From Ignavibacteriales bacterium (lineage in GTDB: Bacteria; Bacteroidota; Ignavibacteria; Ignavibacteriales; Ignavibacteriaceae): a DNA stretch of 64,000 bases. This document shows positions 34,988 to 44,518 of this stretch, piece after piece. A model generated the notes under the pieces. That model searched no databases and was not told the origin of the DNA. It saw nothing but the letters and a program-made list of their open reading frames with translations. The translations under genes and the position numbers were made by a program. Positions within the stretch are counted from its first letter, which is position 1. Each line of letters starts with the position of its first letter. The stretch lies in assembly GCA_016707285.1 (NCBI GenBank), contig JADJIA010000003.1, positions 496,001 through 560,000 on the forward strand, given 5' to 3'.

Positions 34988-37495
34988 TTGAACCTAAAAC
35001 AACAACTGACAAAAATATTTGAGAAGAAACGAATCGTCGTTTGGTATGATGCCTACGGTGGATTTGGTAATACGGCAACTGAATGGCTTCCTGATGATGT
35101 GAGGTTGATTACCGTTGACAACAATGAGTTTGGCATAAAAACAAAAATCTTTAGTGAGAAAAACCAAAAGTTTCTGATTTATTCGAACAAACCAAAACCT
35201 GATCCTGAAGAAAACTGGTTGCTTGATGTGGCGATGACAGGACATGAGTTCAGTGCTGAAAAGGTGGCACTTCTTTTACAGGAGATGGAGTTCCCAACGG
35301 GATTCAGAGGATTTGTTGAGGATAGACTTCCATTTTTTAACAGTGAAGGACGAAAGAAAAAGCTTGCCCAACTGACAGGAAAGGAGGACCGCCTTACCGA
35401 ATCACATCTCGCACTCATGATGATTGCTGTTACTCTTGGTGAACAACCAGTGATGGATGATATCCTTCTTGCTCTTATCAACGATGCAAGACTGCAAGGT
35501 GACAAATTTCCTCAGATTCAGAAATTTAAACTTGACGGGTTTATCAAGGATTATCTGACTTCACGGTTCGGATTTCAGGGTAAACTCATTATTGTTGATG
35601 AATTGCCACAGTTTCTCTTTAAAAGTGAATTTGAGCGGCACATACCGGTGGAGAGCTCCAAATCCTGGAATCAAAAAGAGGAATGGACGCCCGCAGCGGA
35701 ATCGTTTTTCAAAAACTGGATGAACAACTCGAGATATAAAGAGAGTTTTGATCATTTTGCCAGATTGTTTGAAGAGGGTAGCAAGGCACAAGAGAAGCTT
35801 TCGTTACATGGTTACGAAAAATTTATAGACTGTAAAGCTCCAGAATGTGTTGATAAGGAGATTGTAAAAGGGCTTGCCCGTGGCGTTGAAAACAAAACTG
35901 TTACCTCTTCACGAATAAAAGAGATTATTGGGATAAGGCTTTATTGTTTCTATTTTGAAGGTTACAAACATCTTTATGATGCTCTTTACCATGCTGCACT
36001 TCTTACAGAGAGTGTGAAACTTTTCCCTCCAAAATTTACTACAGCCGATGAAGGTTTTAAGTATTATTCAGTGAGTGGTGCTGCGATCGACACCTGCTAC
36101 AGGAAATATTATTTCAGCGTAAAAGGACGGAAGCATGAAAGCGTGCTGGGAGCTGTTACAAAGATTGTTGAGCAGACCTGGCTAAATAACTTCCTTTTTC
36201 CGCTTGAAGTGGCTTGGAAAAAAGCTTTGGAGTTGCAGGGGAAGTGGTCGTTTTCTTCGATAATTATGCAAAACAGATTTTACCAGACTTATATTCAACC
36301 TTTTAACGGTAGTGAAAAAAGAATTTTTGTGGTGATTTCGGACGCTTTGCGTTATGAAGCTGCAGCGGAACTCACGGAACGACTCGTAAAAAACGACAAA
36401 TTTGAAGCAAAGCTGGAGATGATTGCCGGAGCGGTACCAAGTTACACTCAACTTGGAATGGCGGCATTGCTTCCCAATAAAGATTTGCAGATTATCCCGG
36501 GAGGTGATTCGGTTGCCATCGACGGAAAACCCGCTTCCGCCGGATATCGCGAAGCAAGGTTGATCGAGAGAAATCCTCGCTCAAGAGTATTTTCAGCTTC
36601 CGAGTTTGTTAAAATGGACTCGACAGAAGGGAGAGAGGCAGTAAAAGCTCTTGAGGTAATCTATATTTACCACAACAAAATAGATTCAACCGGAGACGAT
36701 AAAACCTCCGAAGGGGACACTTTTAAGGCGGTGGAGGATGCTTTTGAGGATATTGAAAACCTCTTGAGGCGAATTGCAGCTTTTAACGGATACAATGTAT
36801 TGATAACAGCCGATCATGGATTCCATTTTCAGGAATCAAAATTACCCGATAATGAGTTTATTGATGCCTCAATTTACGGTAATGTGGAGGTCCTCAAAAG
36901 GCGTGTTGCATTTGGGTCGAATTTTAAGACTGATGAAAAGGTGATTAAAATGACCGCGGAGCAGGTTGGAATCACCTCAACACACGAGTTCCTTTTTCCT
37001 GCGGGGCGTGCAAACTTCAAGTTGGCAGGTGCCGGTAGCAGGTTTGTTCACGGAGGACTTTCGCTTCAGGAAGTGGCAATTCCGGTGATCAAATTTACCA
37101 AAAAGCGAATTACAGATACCGAACTTGTTGGGATCGCAATTATCTCCAAAGGGAGTAATAATCTCACAACAAATAATCCCGTTTTTGAATTGATACAAAA
37201 CAAACCTGTCAGTCAAAAAGTGCTTGAGCGGGAAGTGGTTGTTGGCATATATGCACCGGATGGTACACTTCTCTCGGATGAACAAACACTGCTGTTTAAT
37301 CTTCAAGGGAGTGATGCACGCCAGCTTTTAAGGGTGGTGAGGTTTGTAATGAGAGGTGACATTTCACGATATAACAATAAACGAGTTGCTTTAATGGTTA
37401 AAGACAAGATGGTAAAACCTTCGGAAGACCCGTTAATAACCAGGATGGACCTTTTCCTGAATATTCCACTTGCCAACGATTTTGACGATTTTTAA
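34988..37495 (+). CDS. pglZ: BREX alkaline-phosphatase-like protein PglZ (type A)
   Basis: PglZ is a signature BREX protein of the alkaline phosphatase superfamily. The 835-residue product opens with KRIVVWYDAYGGFGNTATEW, as in PglZ type A of BREX-1. The metal-site motifs are intact: VVISDALRYEAAAELTERL (Asp near residue 451) and LITADHGFHFQES (Asp-His near 608-609), followed by the SRFVHGGLSLQEVAIPVIKF block. The start is TTG with a weak AGAGAA upstream. In canonical BREX-1 it directly follows pglX; here about 5.2 kb intervene. Confidence 0.93.
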   Translation: MNLKQQLTKIFEKKRIVVWYDAYGGFGNTATEWLPDDVRLITVDNNEFGIKTKIFSEKNQKFLIYSNKPKPDPEENWLLDVAMTGHEFSAEKVALLLQEMEFPTGFRGFVEDRLPFFNSEGRKKKLAQLTGKEDRLTESHLALMMIAVTLGEQPVMDDILLALINDARLQGDKFPQIQKFKLDGFIKDYLTSRFGFQGKLIIVDELPQFLFKSEFERHIPVESSKSWNQKEEWTPAAESFFKNWMNNSRYKESFDHFARLFEEGSKAQEKLSLHGYEKFIDCKAPECVDKEIVKGLARGVENKTVTSSRIKEIIGIRLYCFYFEGYKHLYDALYHAALLTESVKLFPPKFTTADEGFKYYSVSGAAIDTCYRKYYFSVKGRKHESVLGAVTKIVEQTWLNNFLFPLEVAWKKALELQGKWSFSSIIMQNRFYQTYIQPFNGSEKRIFVVISDALRYEAAAELTERLVKNDKFEAKLEMIAGAVPSYTQLGMAALLPNKDLQIIPGGDSVAIDGKPASAGYREARLIERNPRSRVFSASEFVKMDSTEGREAVKALEVIYIYHNKIDSTGDDKTSEGDTFKAVEDAFEDIENLLRRIAAFNGYNVLITADHGFHFQESKLPDNEFIDASIYGNVEVLKRRVAFGSNFKTDEKVIKMTAEQVGITSTHEFLFPAGRANFKLAGAGSRFVHGGLSLQEVAIPVIKFTKKRITDTELVGIAIISKGSNNLTTNNPVFELIQNKPVSQKVLEREVVVGIYAPDGTLLSDEQTLLFNLQGSDARQLLRVVRFVMRGDISRYNNKRVALMVKDKMVKPSEDPLITRMDLFLNIPLANDFDDF

Positions 37496-37507
37496 GGAAT
37501 TGATGTT

Positions 37508-37539
37508 GCCCCCCCGGGGGCCCCGGGCCCCGGGGCGGG
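37508..37539. other. 32-base pure G/C self-complementary tract
   Basis: The gap between pglZ and brxL contains 32 consecutive G or C bases, built from runs of three to seven C and three to five G in alternation. It is self-complementary in several registers. Nothing like it occurs elsewhere in this AT-rich window. It could form a very stable hairpin acting as a terminator or RNA block, or be an assembly artefact. Confidence 0.7.
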
Positions 37540-37594
37540 ACGACCACCAAGGAAAAAAAGGGAAAACAATATTTGTAACGATTGGAGCTAACAC

Positions 37595-39046
37595 ATGTTA
37601 GATGGACTTGATAAAAAATTATATGATGCTTTCCCCGGGAAGGTGGTAAGAAAAGACCTGACCAAAAGTTTGAGGGCGGGGATAAATGTTCCTGTTTTTG
37701 TACTTGAGTATTTATTGGCACAATATTGTGCTTCCGATGATGATCTGACAATAAATCAGGGGATTGAACGAGTTAAGCAGGTGCTTGAACAAAACTATGT
37801 GCGTCCCGATGAAGCGGAAAGGATTAAATCGAGAATCAGGGAAAGGGGCAGTTTTAAGGTTATCGATAAGGTGACGGTGAAACTGAATGAGAAAAAAGAT
37901 CTTTATGAAGCGATTCTTTCAAACCTGGGTCTCAAAAATGTTGAAGTATCTTCGGAGTATGTAAAAAAATATGAGAGACTTCTTGCGGGAGGAATATGGT
38001 GTATCATCACCCTTAAATATTTTTTTGATCCCGAATCAAATGTCTCCCCATTTATTATTTCCGACCTGAAGCCGATTCAGATGCCCGGTGCCGATCCTGA
38101 AGAACTTCCCTCAAAACGGAGTAGCTTCACAAAAGATGAGTGGATTGCGGCACTGCTTCGAAGTGTGGGGTATGAACCTGATACCCTTGATGAGAATGTC
38201 CGTTGGCACTTTATCGCACGAATGATTCCATTTGTGGAAAACAACTATAACATGCTTGAACTGGGTCCAAGAGGAACGGGCAAATCGTATATCTATGACG
38301 AAATATCTCCAAATTCGATTCTTCTTTCAGGGGGTAAAACCACCGTGGCAAACCTCTTTTACAATCTCTCAACAAGGCAGATTGGACTTGTGGGGATGTG
38401 GGATCTTGTGGCTTTTGATGAGGTTGGTGGTATCGACATGAAGGATAAAGACACGATTCAGATTATGAAAGGTTACATGGCAAACGGTGCTTTTGCACGA
38501 GGGAAAGAACATGTAAACGCAACAGCATCCCTCGTTTTCCTTGGCAATATCGATGGAGATGTAAATGAACTGGCAAAATCAAAACATCTTTTGATGCCTT
38601 TTCCTCCCGAAATGATCGATTCTGCATTTATAGACAGATTTAATTGTTACCTCCCGGGATGGGAAATCCCCAAAATGAAACCACAATTTTTTACTTCAAA
38701 ATATGGATTCATAAGCGATTATCTTGCTGAGTGGTTTAAGGAGATGAGGAAAAAAAATTACTCTGACGCAGTGGGAAAACACTTCCATTACGGGCACGAT
38801 CTAAATCAGAGGGACATTATAGCTGTCAGAAAAACCGTTAGTGGTTTGCTCAAATTGATCTATCCTCACGGTGAATTCACAAAGGAAGAACTGAAAGAGT
38901 GTCTCGATTATGCCGTAACCACACGCAGACGGGTAAAAGAACAACTCTTCAGGATTGGTGGTCAGGAATTTAAGGATGTTAATCTGGGATACGAAGACAT
39001 GGAATCAGGTGAAAAGTATGTGGTTTATCCGCCTGAATACAGATAA
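37595..39046 (+). CDS. brxL: BREX Lon-like AAA+ protein BrxL, short form
   Basis: BrxL is the last gene of type 1 BREX, an AAA+ protein related to Lon. The 483-residue product begins LDKKLYDAFPGKVVRKDLTK, with the N-terminal helical domain. Walker A GPRGTGKS is near residue 225, Walker B-like LVAFDEVGGIDM follows, then ATASLVFLGNID and DSAFIDRFNCYLPGWEIPK. It ends with RRRVKEQLFRIGGQEFKDVN and YVVYPPEYR. Longer BrxL proteins of about 680 residues carry a Lon protease-like domain after this point; none is encoded here, and no frameshifted remnant was noticed downstream. A TTGGAG ribosome site precedes the ATG. Confidence 0.9.
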   Translation: MLDGLDKKLYDAFPGKVVRKDLTKSLRAGINVPVFVLEYLLAQYCASDDDLTINQGIERVKQVLEQNYVRPDEAERIKSRIRERGSFKVIDKVTVKLNEKKDLYEAILSNLGLKNVEVSSEYVKKYERLLAGGIWCIITLKYFFDPESNVSPFIISDLKPIQMPGADPEELPSKRSSFTKDEWIAALLRSVGYEPDTLDENVRWHFIARMIPFVENNYNMLELGPRGTGKSYIYDEISPNSILLSGGKTTVANLFYNLSTRQIGLVGMWDLVAFDEVGGIDMKDKDTIQIMKGYMANGAFARGKEHVNATASLVFLGNIDGDVNELAKSKHLLMPFPPEMIDSAFIDRFNCYLPGWEIPKMKPQFFTSKYGFISDYLAEWFKEMRKKNYSDAVGKHFHYGHDLNQRDIIAVRKTVSGLLKLIYPHGEFTKEELKECLDYAVTTRRRVKEQLFRIGGQEFKDVNLGYEDMESGEKYVVYPPEYR

Positions 39047-39109
39047 AACACCCCTAAAATCTCTCTGATAAAATCGAGGACGATTGTCGCTCCTGACACT
39101 TACGACTGA

Positions 39110-39175
39110 ATGTTACTCAAACACTCGAGTACTCAAGTTTCTCAAGTACTCAAGTTTCTCAAGTACTCTCCCGGG
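39110..39175. repeat. CTCAAGTACT/CTCAAGTTT iterated intergenic repeat
   Basis: About seven imperfect copies of a 9-11-base word, ACTCAAGTTTCTCAAGT, occupy the gap between brxL and porD. They resemble the other word-repeat spacers at 22185 and 55035 in layout. No gene is seen from 39047 to 39252. Confidence 0.65.
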
Positions 39176-39252
39176 GGAACCTTAATTGCAGTTTGCTTGT
39201 AAAACAGTTATTCATAACTTGCAGTTGTGATTTTTAAAAAATTGGACAAATA

Positions 39253-40128
39253 ATGAAGAAGCTGATATTTTTATTTTTTCTAACCACAAATATTGTTTTT
39301 AGTCAGGAGCTTGATGCTACTGTTATCGTGAATTCGGAGAAGTTGTCGATTCGGTATCGTGAAATCCTCGCAGATTTTGGACCGATGATTCAAACTTATC
39401 TTAATACTACTAAATTCAGTGGCTCGCCATGGGAATACGAGAAAATAAAATGCAGTTTTAATGTTTTTTTTAATACAGTGACTGATGAATCCAACTACAC
39501 TGCTCAGGTGGTTGTAACAAGTATGAGGCGCGTTTACCAAAGTGACAAGTTTTCACCTATGATGGTGGTTAACGATGGTAACTGGGCATTTGTTTATGAA
39601 AAAAATCAGACCATCTTTTTTGATCCCAATTATTTTAACGGGCTCACATCTTTTCTTGACTATTATGCATATATGGTCATCGGTTTTGAGAATGATTCAT
39701 GGGAAAAGGGAGCAGGAACACCATTTTTTCAGAAAGCGTTTGATCTTGTAAATCTTGCAAATGGAAGAAGAGCCACGGGTTGGGAAGCAGGATCGAGTTA
39801 TAACAAATCCGATTTTGTCCAAAATATTCTTGACAATAAATATGGTGCATTCAGAGATGCAACCACGGAATATCACCGTGGAGTTGATATCTATGCAAAA
39901 AATAAAGCAAAAGGACAGGAGCTGATAGTTAAGATGATAAAGGCTCTTGATCAGATGAAATCAAAAATCGACTTCAGAAGTGTTTATTTAAAAGTTTTTT
40001 TTGATGCCAAGAGTGGTGAGATCATTGAATACTTGAGAGATTACCCTGAAAAATCAATTTTCAAAACACTAAAAACGGTTGATCCGCCAAGACTTGCTAA
40101 ATATGACGAGATTCTTCGGGCAGAATAA
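39253..40128 (+). CDS. porD: PorD-like type IX secretion protein (DUF4835)
   Basis: This 291-residue exported protein has a signal peptide (KKLIFLFFLTTNIVFSQE) and belongs to the DUF4835 family, called PorD in T9SS studies. Typical features are the early ELDATVIVNSEKLS, FNVFFNTVTDESNYTAQVVV, the FFDPNYFNGLTSFLDYYAYM segment, LANGRRATGWE and the late DKYGAFRD-like block (NKYGAFRDATTEYHRGVD). It fits the presence of three T9SS cargo proteins in the same window. The gene stands alone and faces the GH18 gene across a perfect hairpin. Confidence 0.82.
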   Translation: MKKLIFLFFLTTNIVFSQELDATVIVNSEKLSIRYREILADFGPMIQTYLNTTKFSGSPWEYEKIKCSFNVFFNTVTDESNYTAQVVVTSMRRVYQSDKFSPMMVVNDGNWAFVYEKNQTIFFDPNYFNGLTSFLDYYAYMVIGFENDSWEKGAGTPFFQKAFDLVNLANGRRATGWEAGSSYNKSDFVQNILDNKYGAFRDATTEYHRGVDIYAKNKAKGQELIVKMIKALDQMKSKIDFRSVYLKVFFDAKSGEIIEYLRDYPEKSIFKTLKTVDPPRLAKYDEILRAE

Positions 40129-40134
40129 AATTTA

Positions 40135-40175
40135 TTAACAGGAAGAATATTTTAAATGAATATTCTTCCTGTTAA
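40135..40175. terminator. Perfect 17-bp hairpin between convergent genes
   Basis: TTAACAGGAAGAATATT (40135-40151) pairs perfectly with AATATTCTTCCTGTTAA (40159-40175) around a seven-base loop. It lies between the stop of porD and the stop of the leftward GH18 gene. The A/T-rich arms supply U-rich ends in both directions, so it probably serves as a bidirectional terminator. Confidence 0.75.
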
Positions 40176-40186
40176 CTCCAATCTTC

Positions 40187-41647
40187 TTACTTCAATACCT
40201 GAAGTTTCACCATCATCGATTTGATTCCTACAGCCGAGCCTGTCGAAATTTTTACAATATAAGTTCCTGAAGCGAGTGAATTTCCGATATTCACTGGTTC
40301 TGTATATTTGCCCGGCGAGAGGAAACCAAGGTCTTTTTCATAGACAAGCCTTCCGAGTAAATCATAAAGAGTTAAACTTGAACTACCGGCTTCCGGTACA
40401 GTAAAGACTACGGTAGCAGATGAATTTCCTGCCCCTGAACTTGATGAAAAAGGATTTGGGAAGGCAGAAATCTGATATTCCTGCGGAAGTGTTTGCTCAT
40501 TTTCAATTGAAGCGGGAGCCAGATATTTGATCAATTCCGTCCAAAGTTCTGTTCTGTCCCTGTCATAACCCAAAGCCCACATCCCAACACCACGAAGATT
40601 TTTCTGTTTTGCCAAATTAAATTTCAGGGCTGTACTGCTGTCATCATCAAACCACACCTGATTAAATTTATTGTTGTTTGGGATCGTATAATAAACGGTC
40701 TGCGAAGAGGTATGCCATGTAAGAGTATAAAACTGAGATTGTGCCATTGCAGCAAAAACTCTTGGATGTCCGATGTAGGAACTGATTGTTGAACCCGGCT
40801 GGTTTGTATTTGCCACCCATTCGCATCCATAATAGGGCACACCGAGTATCAATTTTTCAGGGGGACAACCACCATACTGAGTATTCACTGTATTGGTAAT
40901 ATTGTAGCCTCCACCCGTTAAGGGAGCTGATGGACCCGTTGTAGTGCTCCATGAACCGTTGAAGTCATAACCCATGATAAATATATAATCGCATGATGCT
41001 GCAAGCCCTTGAAGGTTCCAGCCACTCCAGTTAACGGCAGGACCGGCAAAAGAGACCTCTTTCCCCGGAAGTTCAGTATGAATATAGTTGGTTAATTCGG
41101 TCATAAATCCATTAATAACGGAGCCACGATCTGCTGTGTTTAATCCCTCAAAATCGATATTCACTCCATCGAGAGAATACTGGTTGATTGTGGCTTTCAC
41201 TTTGGCAAAAAAGTTTTGTTTTGCGGTTGCATTTGTAATCAGCCAGTGGATTTGCGAAGCATCAAAATTGACGGCAGTCATGATCACTTTTACACCATTT
41301 TGATGTGCTGTGTTGATCATATTTGTCCAGGGCCAGCCTGATGGATTGGTGACATTACCGAGGGAGTCGATCTGGAAATCAAATGCAGAAATATGGGTAA
41401 TGATGTCATATCTAAGCCATGTAAGTGCGCCGGGATATTCCCAATAAGGGAGAAAACCAAAAACTATTTTACCATTACCGGCTGATTTATCAAATTGAAG
41501 GGGGATAATCCCGTCGGGTTCTGTAATACCTTTATCGTAAGGTCTTTTGTTGTAAAATTCGAGATCTGACTGATGGATCGAACGCTGTTCCTGTGAGAGC
41601 AGGATGGTAGAAAATAACAGGAACAGGAATGGGAGACTAAACTTCAT
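40187..41647 (-). CDS. Secreted GH18 glycosidase with T9SS sorting domain
   Basis: This 486-residue exported protein carries a signal peptide (FSLPFLFLLFSTILLSQEQ). The GH18 (chitinase-like) barrel starts at KIVFGFLPYWEYPG. The catalytic DxxDxDxE motif reads LDGVNIDFEGLN (about residues 158-168), with the acid/base Glu present. Later strands include YIFIMGYDFNGSW and LILGVPYYG. The C-terminus is a type A sorting domain (SAFPNPFSSSSGAG, then a beta sandwich ending in a lysine-rich tail). Likely roles are chitin, peptidoglycan or glycan hydrolysis. It is the last gene of a tight leftward run beginning with a sensor kinase. Confidence 0.87.
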   Translation of the reverse strand: MKFSLPFLFLLFSTILLSQEQRSIHQSDLEFYNKRPYDKGITEPDGIIPLQFDKSAGNGKIVFGFLPYWEYPGALTWLRYDIITHISAFDFQIDSLGNVTNPSGWPWTNMINTAHQNGVKVIMTAVNFDASQIHWLITNATAKQNFFAKVKATINQYSLDGVNIDFEGLNTADRGSVINGFMTELTNYIHTELPGKEVSFAGPAVNWSGWNLQGLAASCDYIFIMGYDFNGSWSTTTGPSAPLTGGGYNITNTVNTQYGGCPPEKLILGVPYYGCEWVANTNQPGSTISSYIGHPRVFAAMAQSQFYTLTWHTSSQTVYYTIPNNNKFNQVWFDDDSSTALKFNLAKQKNLRGVGMWALGYDRDRTELWTELIKYLAPASIENEQTLPQEYQISAFPNPFSSSSGAGNSSATVVFTVPEAGSSSLTLYDLLGRLVYEKDLGFLSPGKYTEPVNIGNSLASGTYIVKISTGSAVGIKSMMVKLQVLK

Positions 41648-41652
41648 AATTA

Positions 41653-42111
41653 CTAAATTCCAAAAAGTTTTTTAAATTCATCGGTTTGTTTTTCGAGGTC
41701 TTTTATTTTCTCGATTTCTTCTTTTTCATTACCCTTGCTAAAAAAACGAGCGATAAAATCCTCGGAGGTCATCGTATCGCAACAACTTTTTTTACCGTAA
41801 TTGATAACCTCATGATCTGATGAGACAACAATTAATTTTCTGGGGTTTTTCGATCGGTCAATCTCATCTTTAATTACAAGATCGGCAGGTCTTGAATTGG
41901 AGTAAACAATTGTCATTTTGTTGCTCCTTATCAAATCATTCATATAGCCATCAAGAAACAGAGTTACCTTGTTATTTGAGTTACCAAATGCTCTGTCAAG
42001 TTGCACAACAAGTTGCTCCCTCACATAAATTTTATCACTTTTTATTTTATTTTTAAGTGAGGGAATTTTACCCATCAGGTTATTTCCGTCAATGAAATAA
42101 ATTCTCATCAA
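41653..42111 (-). CDS. YacP-like NYN-domain protein (predicted nuclease)
   Basis: This 152-residue PIN-like NYN-domain protein may act on RNA. The N-terminal YFIDGNNLMG supplies the first acidic residue, and VTLFLDGY, the LVIKDEIDRSKNPRKLIVVS block and SSDHEVINYG give the remaining acidic positions. A coiled lysine/glutamate tail ends the protein. It is seven bases downstream of cydB and five upstream of the GH18 gene, so it is probably co-transcribed. Confidence 0.75.
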   Translation of the reverse strand: MMRIYFIDGNNLMGKIPSLKNKIKSDKIYVREQLVVQLDRAFGNSNNKVTLFLDGYMNDLIRSNKMTIVYSNSRPADLVIKDEIDRSKNPRKLIVVSSDHEVINYGKKSCCDTMTSEDFIARFFSKGNEKEEIEKIKDLEKQTDEFKKLFGI

Positions 42112-42118
42112 ATTGCCT

Positions 42119-43150
42119 TTAATAGCTCATATTGTCAAGTTTCACCTTACCTCTGAAAACCCAGTAAATACTTATTGTATAAGCGATTACAAACGGGATT
42201 CCAAAGGCAGCCATGGTTAACATGATCTCCAAAGTGGTCTCTGAGGACGCAGCATTATAGATCGTTAAATTATATTCAGGTGATATGGAAGATACGAGGA
42301 AATTAGGGAACAAACCCACCGCAAATAATGCCATAAGGCTGAGAATAGCGGCAGAAGATGAGAGGAAGGCAAAAAAATCTTTTCCCCTTTGAGTCTCTCT
42401 TGGAATATTTGCGATTGCCATCATGTTAAGAAAAGCAAGCAGAAAAAATTCAGGGTGTGCCCTAAAAGGAGTTACCATGTGTGGAATATAGATGAGTGTT
42501 GCCATGGTTGCAGTAGCATAACAGATAACAAAAAAGATTGTGGAATTGTTGATCCATCCTCTAACCTGTTTTTGGAGTTCACCATCGGTTTTCATTGCGA
42601 GATAAATTGAACCGTGCATCATAAAAGCCGCGAGGGTTGTCATTCCTACAAGAAGAGCATAGGGGTTTAACATTTCAAAAACAGTTATGTATAACTCCTT
42701 GTCCTTTCCTATCGGAACCCCCTGAATGATATTTCCGATAGTTACACCGATTAACATGGCAATAGCCATGCTTGCAATCGAAAAAGCCCTGTCCCAAAAT
42801 GCCCGCCATCTTTTGCCCTCTTCTTTGCTTCTTACTTCAATCGAGATTGCTCTGAAAATAAGCATAAAAAGAAGGAGCATAAACGGAATATAAAATCCTG
42901 AGAAAGCTGTGGCATATACATCAGGAAATGCAGCAAAAAGGGCACCACCGCCCGTGACGAGCCAAACCTCATTACCATCCCACACAGGACCAATTGAATT
43001 AAGGAGAATTCTTCTGTCAAGATCGGATTTAGTTAACAAATGAAGAGAACCAACACCAAGATCGAAGCCGTCAAGAATTCCGTAACCGGCAAGAAGAACA
43101 CCGATAAGGACAAACCAAATAGTGTTTATATCAAATGAAAATTCCATCAC
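42119..43150 (-). CDS. cydB: Cytochrome bd quinol oxidase subunit II
   Basis: CydB is the second subunit of the high-affinity terminal oxidase. It is polytopic, 343 residues, beginning with the family pattern IWFVLIGVLLAGYGILDGFDLGVG. GPVWDGNEVWLVTGGGALFAAFPDVYA follows, the classic early signature. Other helices and FVIAYTISIYWVFRGKV at the end match. Its start overlaps the last base of cydA. Confidence 0.95.
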   Translation of the reverse strand: MMEFSFDINTIWFVLIGVLLAGYGILDGFDLGVGSLHLLTKSDLDRRILLNSIGPVWDGNEVWLVTGGGALFAAFPDVYATAFSGFYIPFMLLLFMLIFRAISIEVRSKEEGKRWRAFWDRAFSIASMAIAMLIGVTIGNIIQGVPIGKDKELYITVFEMLNPYALLVGMTTLAAFMMHGSIYLAMKTDGELQKQVRGWINNSTIFFVICYATATMATLIYIPHMVTPFRAHPEFFLLAFLNMMAIANIPRETQRGKDFFAFLSSSAAILSLMALFAVGLFPNFLVSSISPEYNLTIYNAASSETTLEIMLTMAAFGIPFVIAYTISIYWVFRGKVKLDNMSY

Positions 43151-44511
43151 TACTCCGTCATTCTTAAGTTTTCAGAAAAATCGAGTTCCTTTGTCTTTGC
43201 TTCGGGACCGTGTTTAATTTTCTTATCGAGGAGGTAGAGGAAAACAACAAAAAGTCCGGCATATATCAGTGTAAAAAGAATCAGTGAAAAGATGATATGC
43301 TCGGAAGTAACAGTTTTTGAAAGTCCATCAGAAGTTTTGAGCAAACCGTAAACTATCCACGGCTGCCGTCCTATCTCCGCTGTGTACCAGCCGATTTGAT
43401 TGGCAATCTGGGGAAGTAATACAGATACAACCAGAATTTTCAACCACAGAACGGATGTGAAAAGTTTACCCCGCCACCACAGAAAGATTGAAATTAGAGT
43501 GAGTCCGATTAGTGAAAAACCGATTGCCACCATCAGATGATAAGTTTGGAAAGTTACATTAACAGGAGGAATTTCATCTTTCGGAAAACTGTCCAATCCT
43601 CTTATGGGAACCGTTGGATCACCATGAATTAAAAAGCTCAACATCCCGGGAATTGCAATTCCATAAACTTTTTTATCAGTTTCGTTCACCCATCCAAACA
43701 TGTAGAGATCGCCGGGGGAAAGAGAGTCGTAGTGTGCTTCCATGGCTGCAAGTTTGGCAGGCTGGTTTACGGCAACTCCGGAGGCGCTCGAATGACCGGT
43801 GAAGAGTTGGAACAATGATGCAAACAGAGCGACAAGAAGTGCGATCTTTAATCCTGCCTTTGCGATTTCCTCATGTCGCTTTTTGATCAAATAGTATGCG
43901 CTCACCGAGATCACGAGGAAAGCACCAGCGAGAAAAGCTCCGCCAAGAGTATGACTTAATCTCTCAACACTGGAAGGGTTAAAGACCATTCCCCAGAAAT
44001 CGGTAATCTCGGCTCTTATAACTCCACCATTGTTTACAAGTCGGTAGCCGGCCGGAGTCTGCTGCCACGAGTTGGCAACAACTATCCAGACAGCACTCAT
44101 CATTGAACCGAGGGAGACCATACAAGTGGCAAAAAAATGAGTCTTTTTCCCGACTCTGTTCCATCCAAAAAGTAAAATTGCCAGGAATCCTGATTCAAGA
44201 AAAAATGCAAATATGCCTTCAGCAGCCAGGGCACTACCAAAAATATCACCTACAAAACGGGAATAAGTTGCCCAGTTGGTTCCAAATTCAAATTCCATTA
44301 CAATTCCGGTGGCGACGCCCATCGCAAAGGTTAAAGCAAAAATCTTAACCCAGAATTTTGTCATCACCTCATACATTTTATTTCCCGTCTTGAGATACAT
44401 CCCTTCCATAATTACAAGGATGATACCGAGCCCTATGGACAAGGGAGGGTAGATATAATGAAAAGAGATAGTGAAGGCAAACTGGAGCCTTGCCCATAAT
44501 TCTGTTGTCAT
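43150..44511 (-). CDS. cydA: Cytochrome bd quinol oxidase subunit I
   Basis: CydA carries haems b558, b595 and d and the quinol site. The 453-residue protein has the N-terminal haem-ligand segment LQFAFTISFHYIYPPLSIGLG (His18), GRQPWIVYG with the conserved Gln-Pro-Trp, and EIGRQPW in the expected helix. It is shorter than E. coli CydA and so belongs to the short Q-loop class. Downstream cydB overlaps it by one base; upstream lies a sensor kinase only seven bases away, suggesting joint transcription. It would allow respiration at low oxygen beside the hydrogenase. Confidence 0.96.
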   Translation of the reverse strand: MTTELWARLQFAFTISFHYIYPPLSIGLGIILVIMEGMYLKTGNKMYEVMTKFWVKIFALTFAMGVATGIVMEFEFGTNWATYSRFVGDIFGSALAAEGIFAFFLESGFLAILLFGWNRVGKKTHFFATCMVSLGSMMSAVWIVVANSWQQTPAGYRLVNNGGVIRAEITDFWGMVFNPSSVERLSHTLGGAFLAGAFLVISVSAYYLIKKRHEEIAKAGLKIALLVALFASLFQLFTGHSSASGVAVNQPAKLAAMEAHYDSLSPGDLYMFGWVNETDKKVYGIAIPGMLSFLIHGDPTVPIRGLDSFPKDEIPPVNVTFQTYHLMVAIGFSLIGLTLISIFLWWRGKLFTSVLWLKILVVSVLLPQIANQIGWYTAEIGRQPWIVYGLLKTSDGLSKTVTSEHIIFSLILFTLIYAGLFVVFLYLLDKKIKHGPEAKTKELDFSENLRMTE

Positions 44512-44518
44512 ATTCTCA

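Noticed and set aside
21603..39046. Complete integrative element or prophage boundaries around BREX
   Set aside because: No integrase, tRNA attachment site or flanking direct repeats were seen; only dispersed palindromic repeats border the locus.
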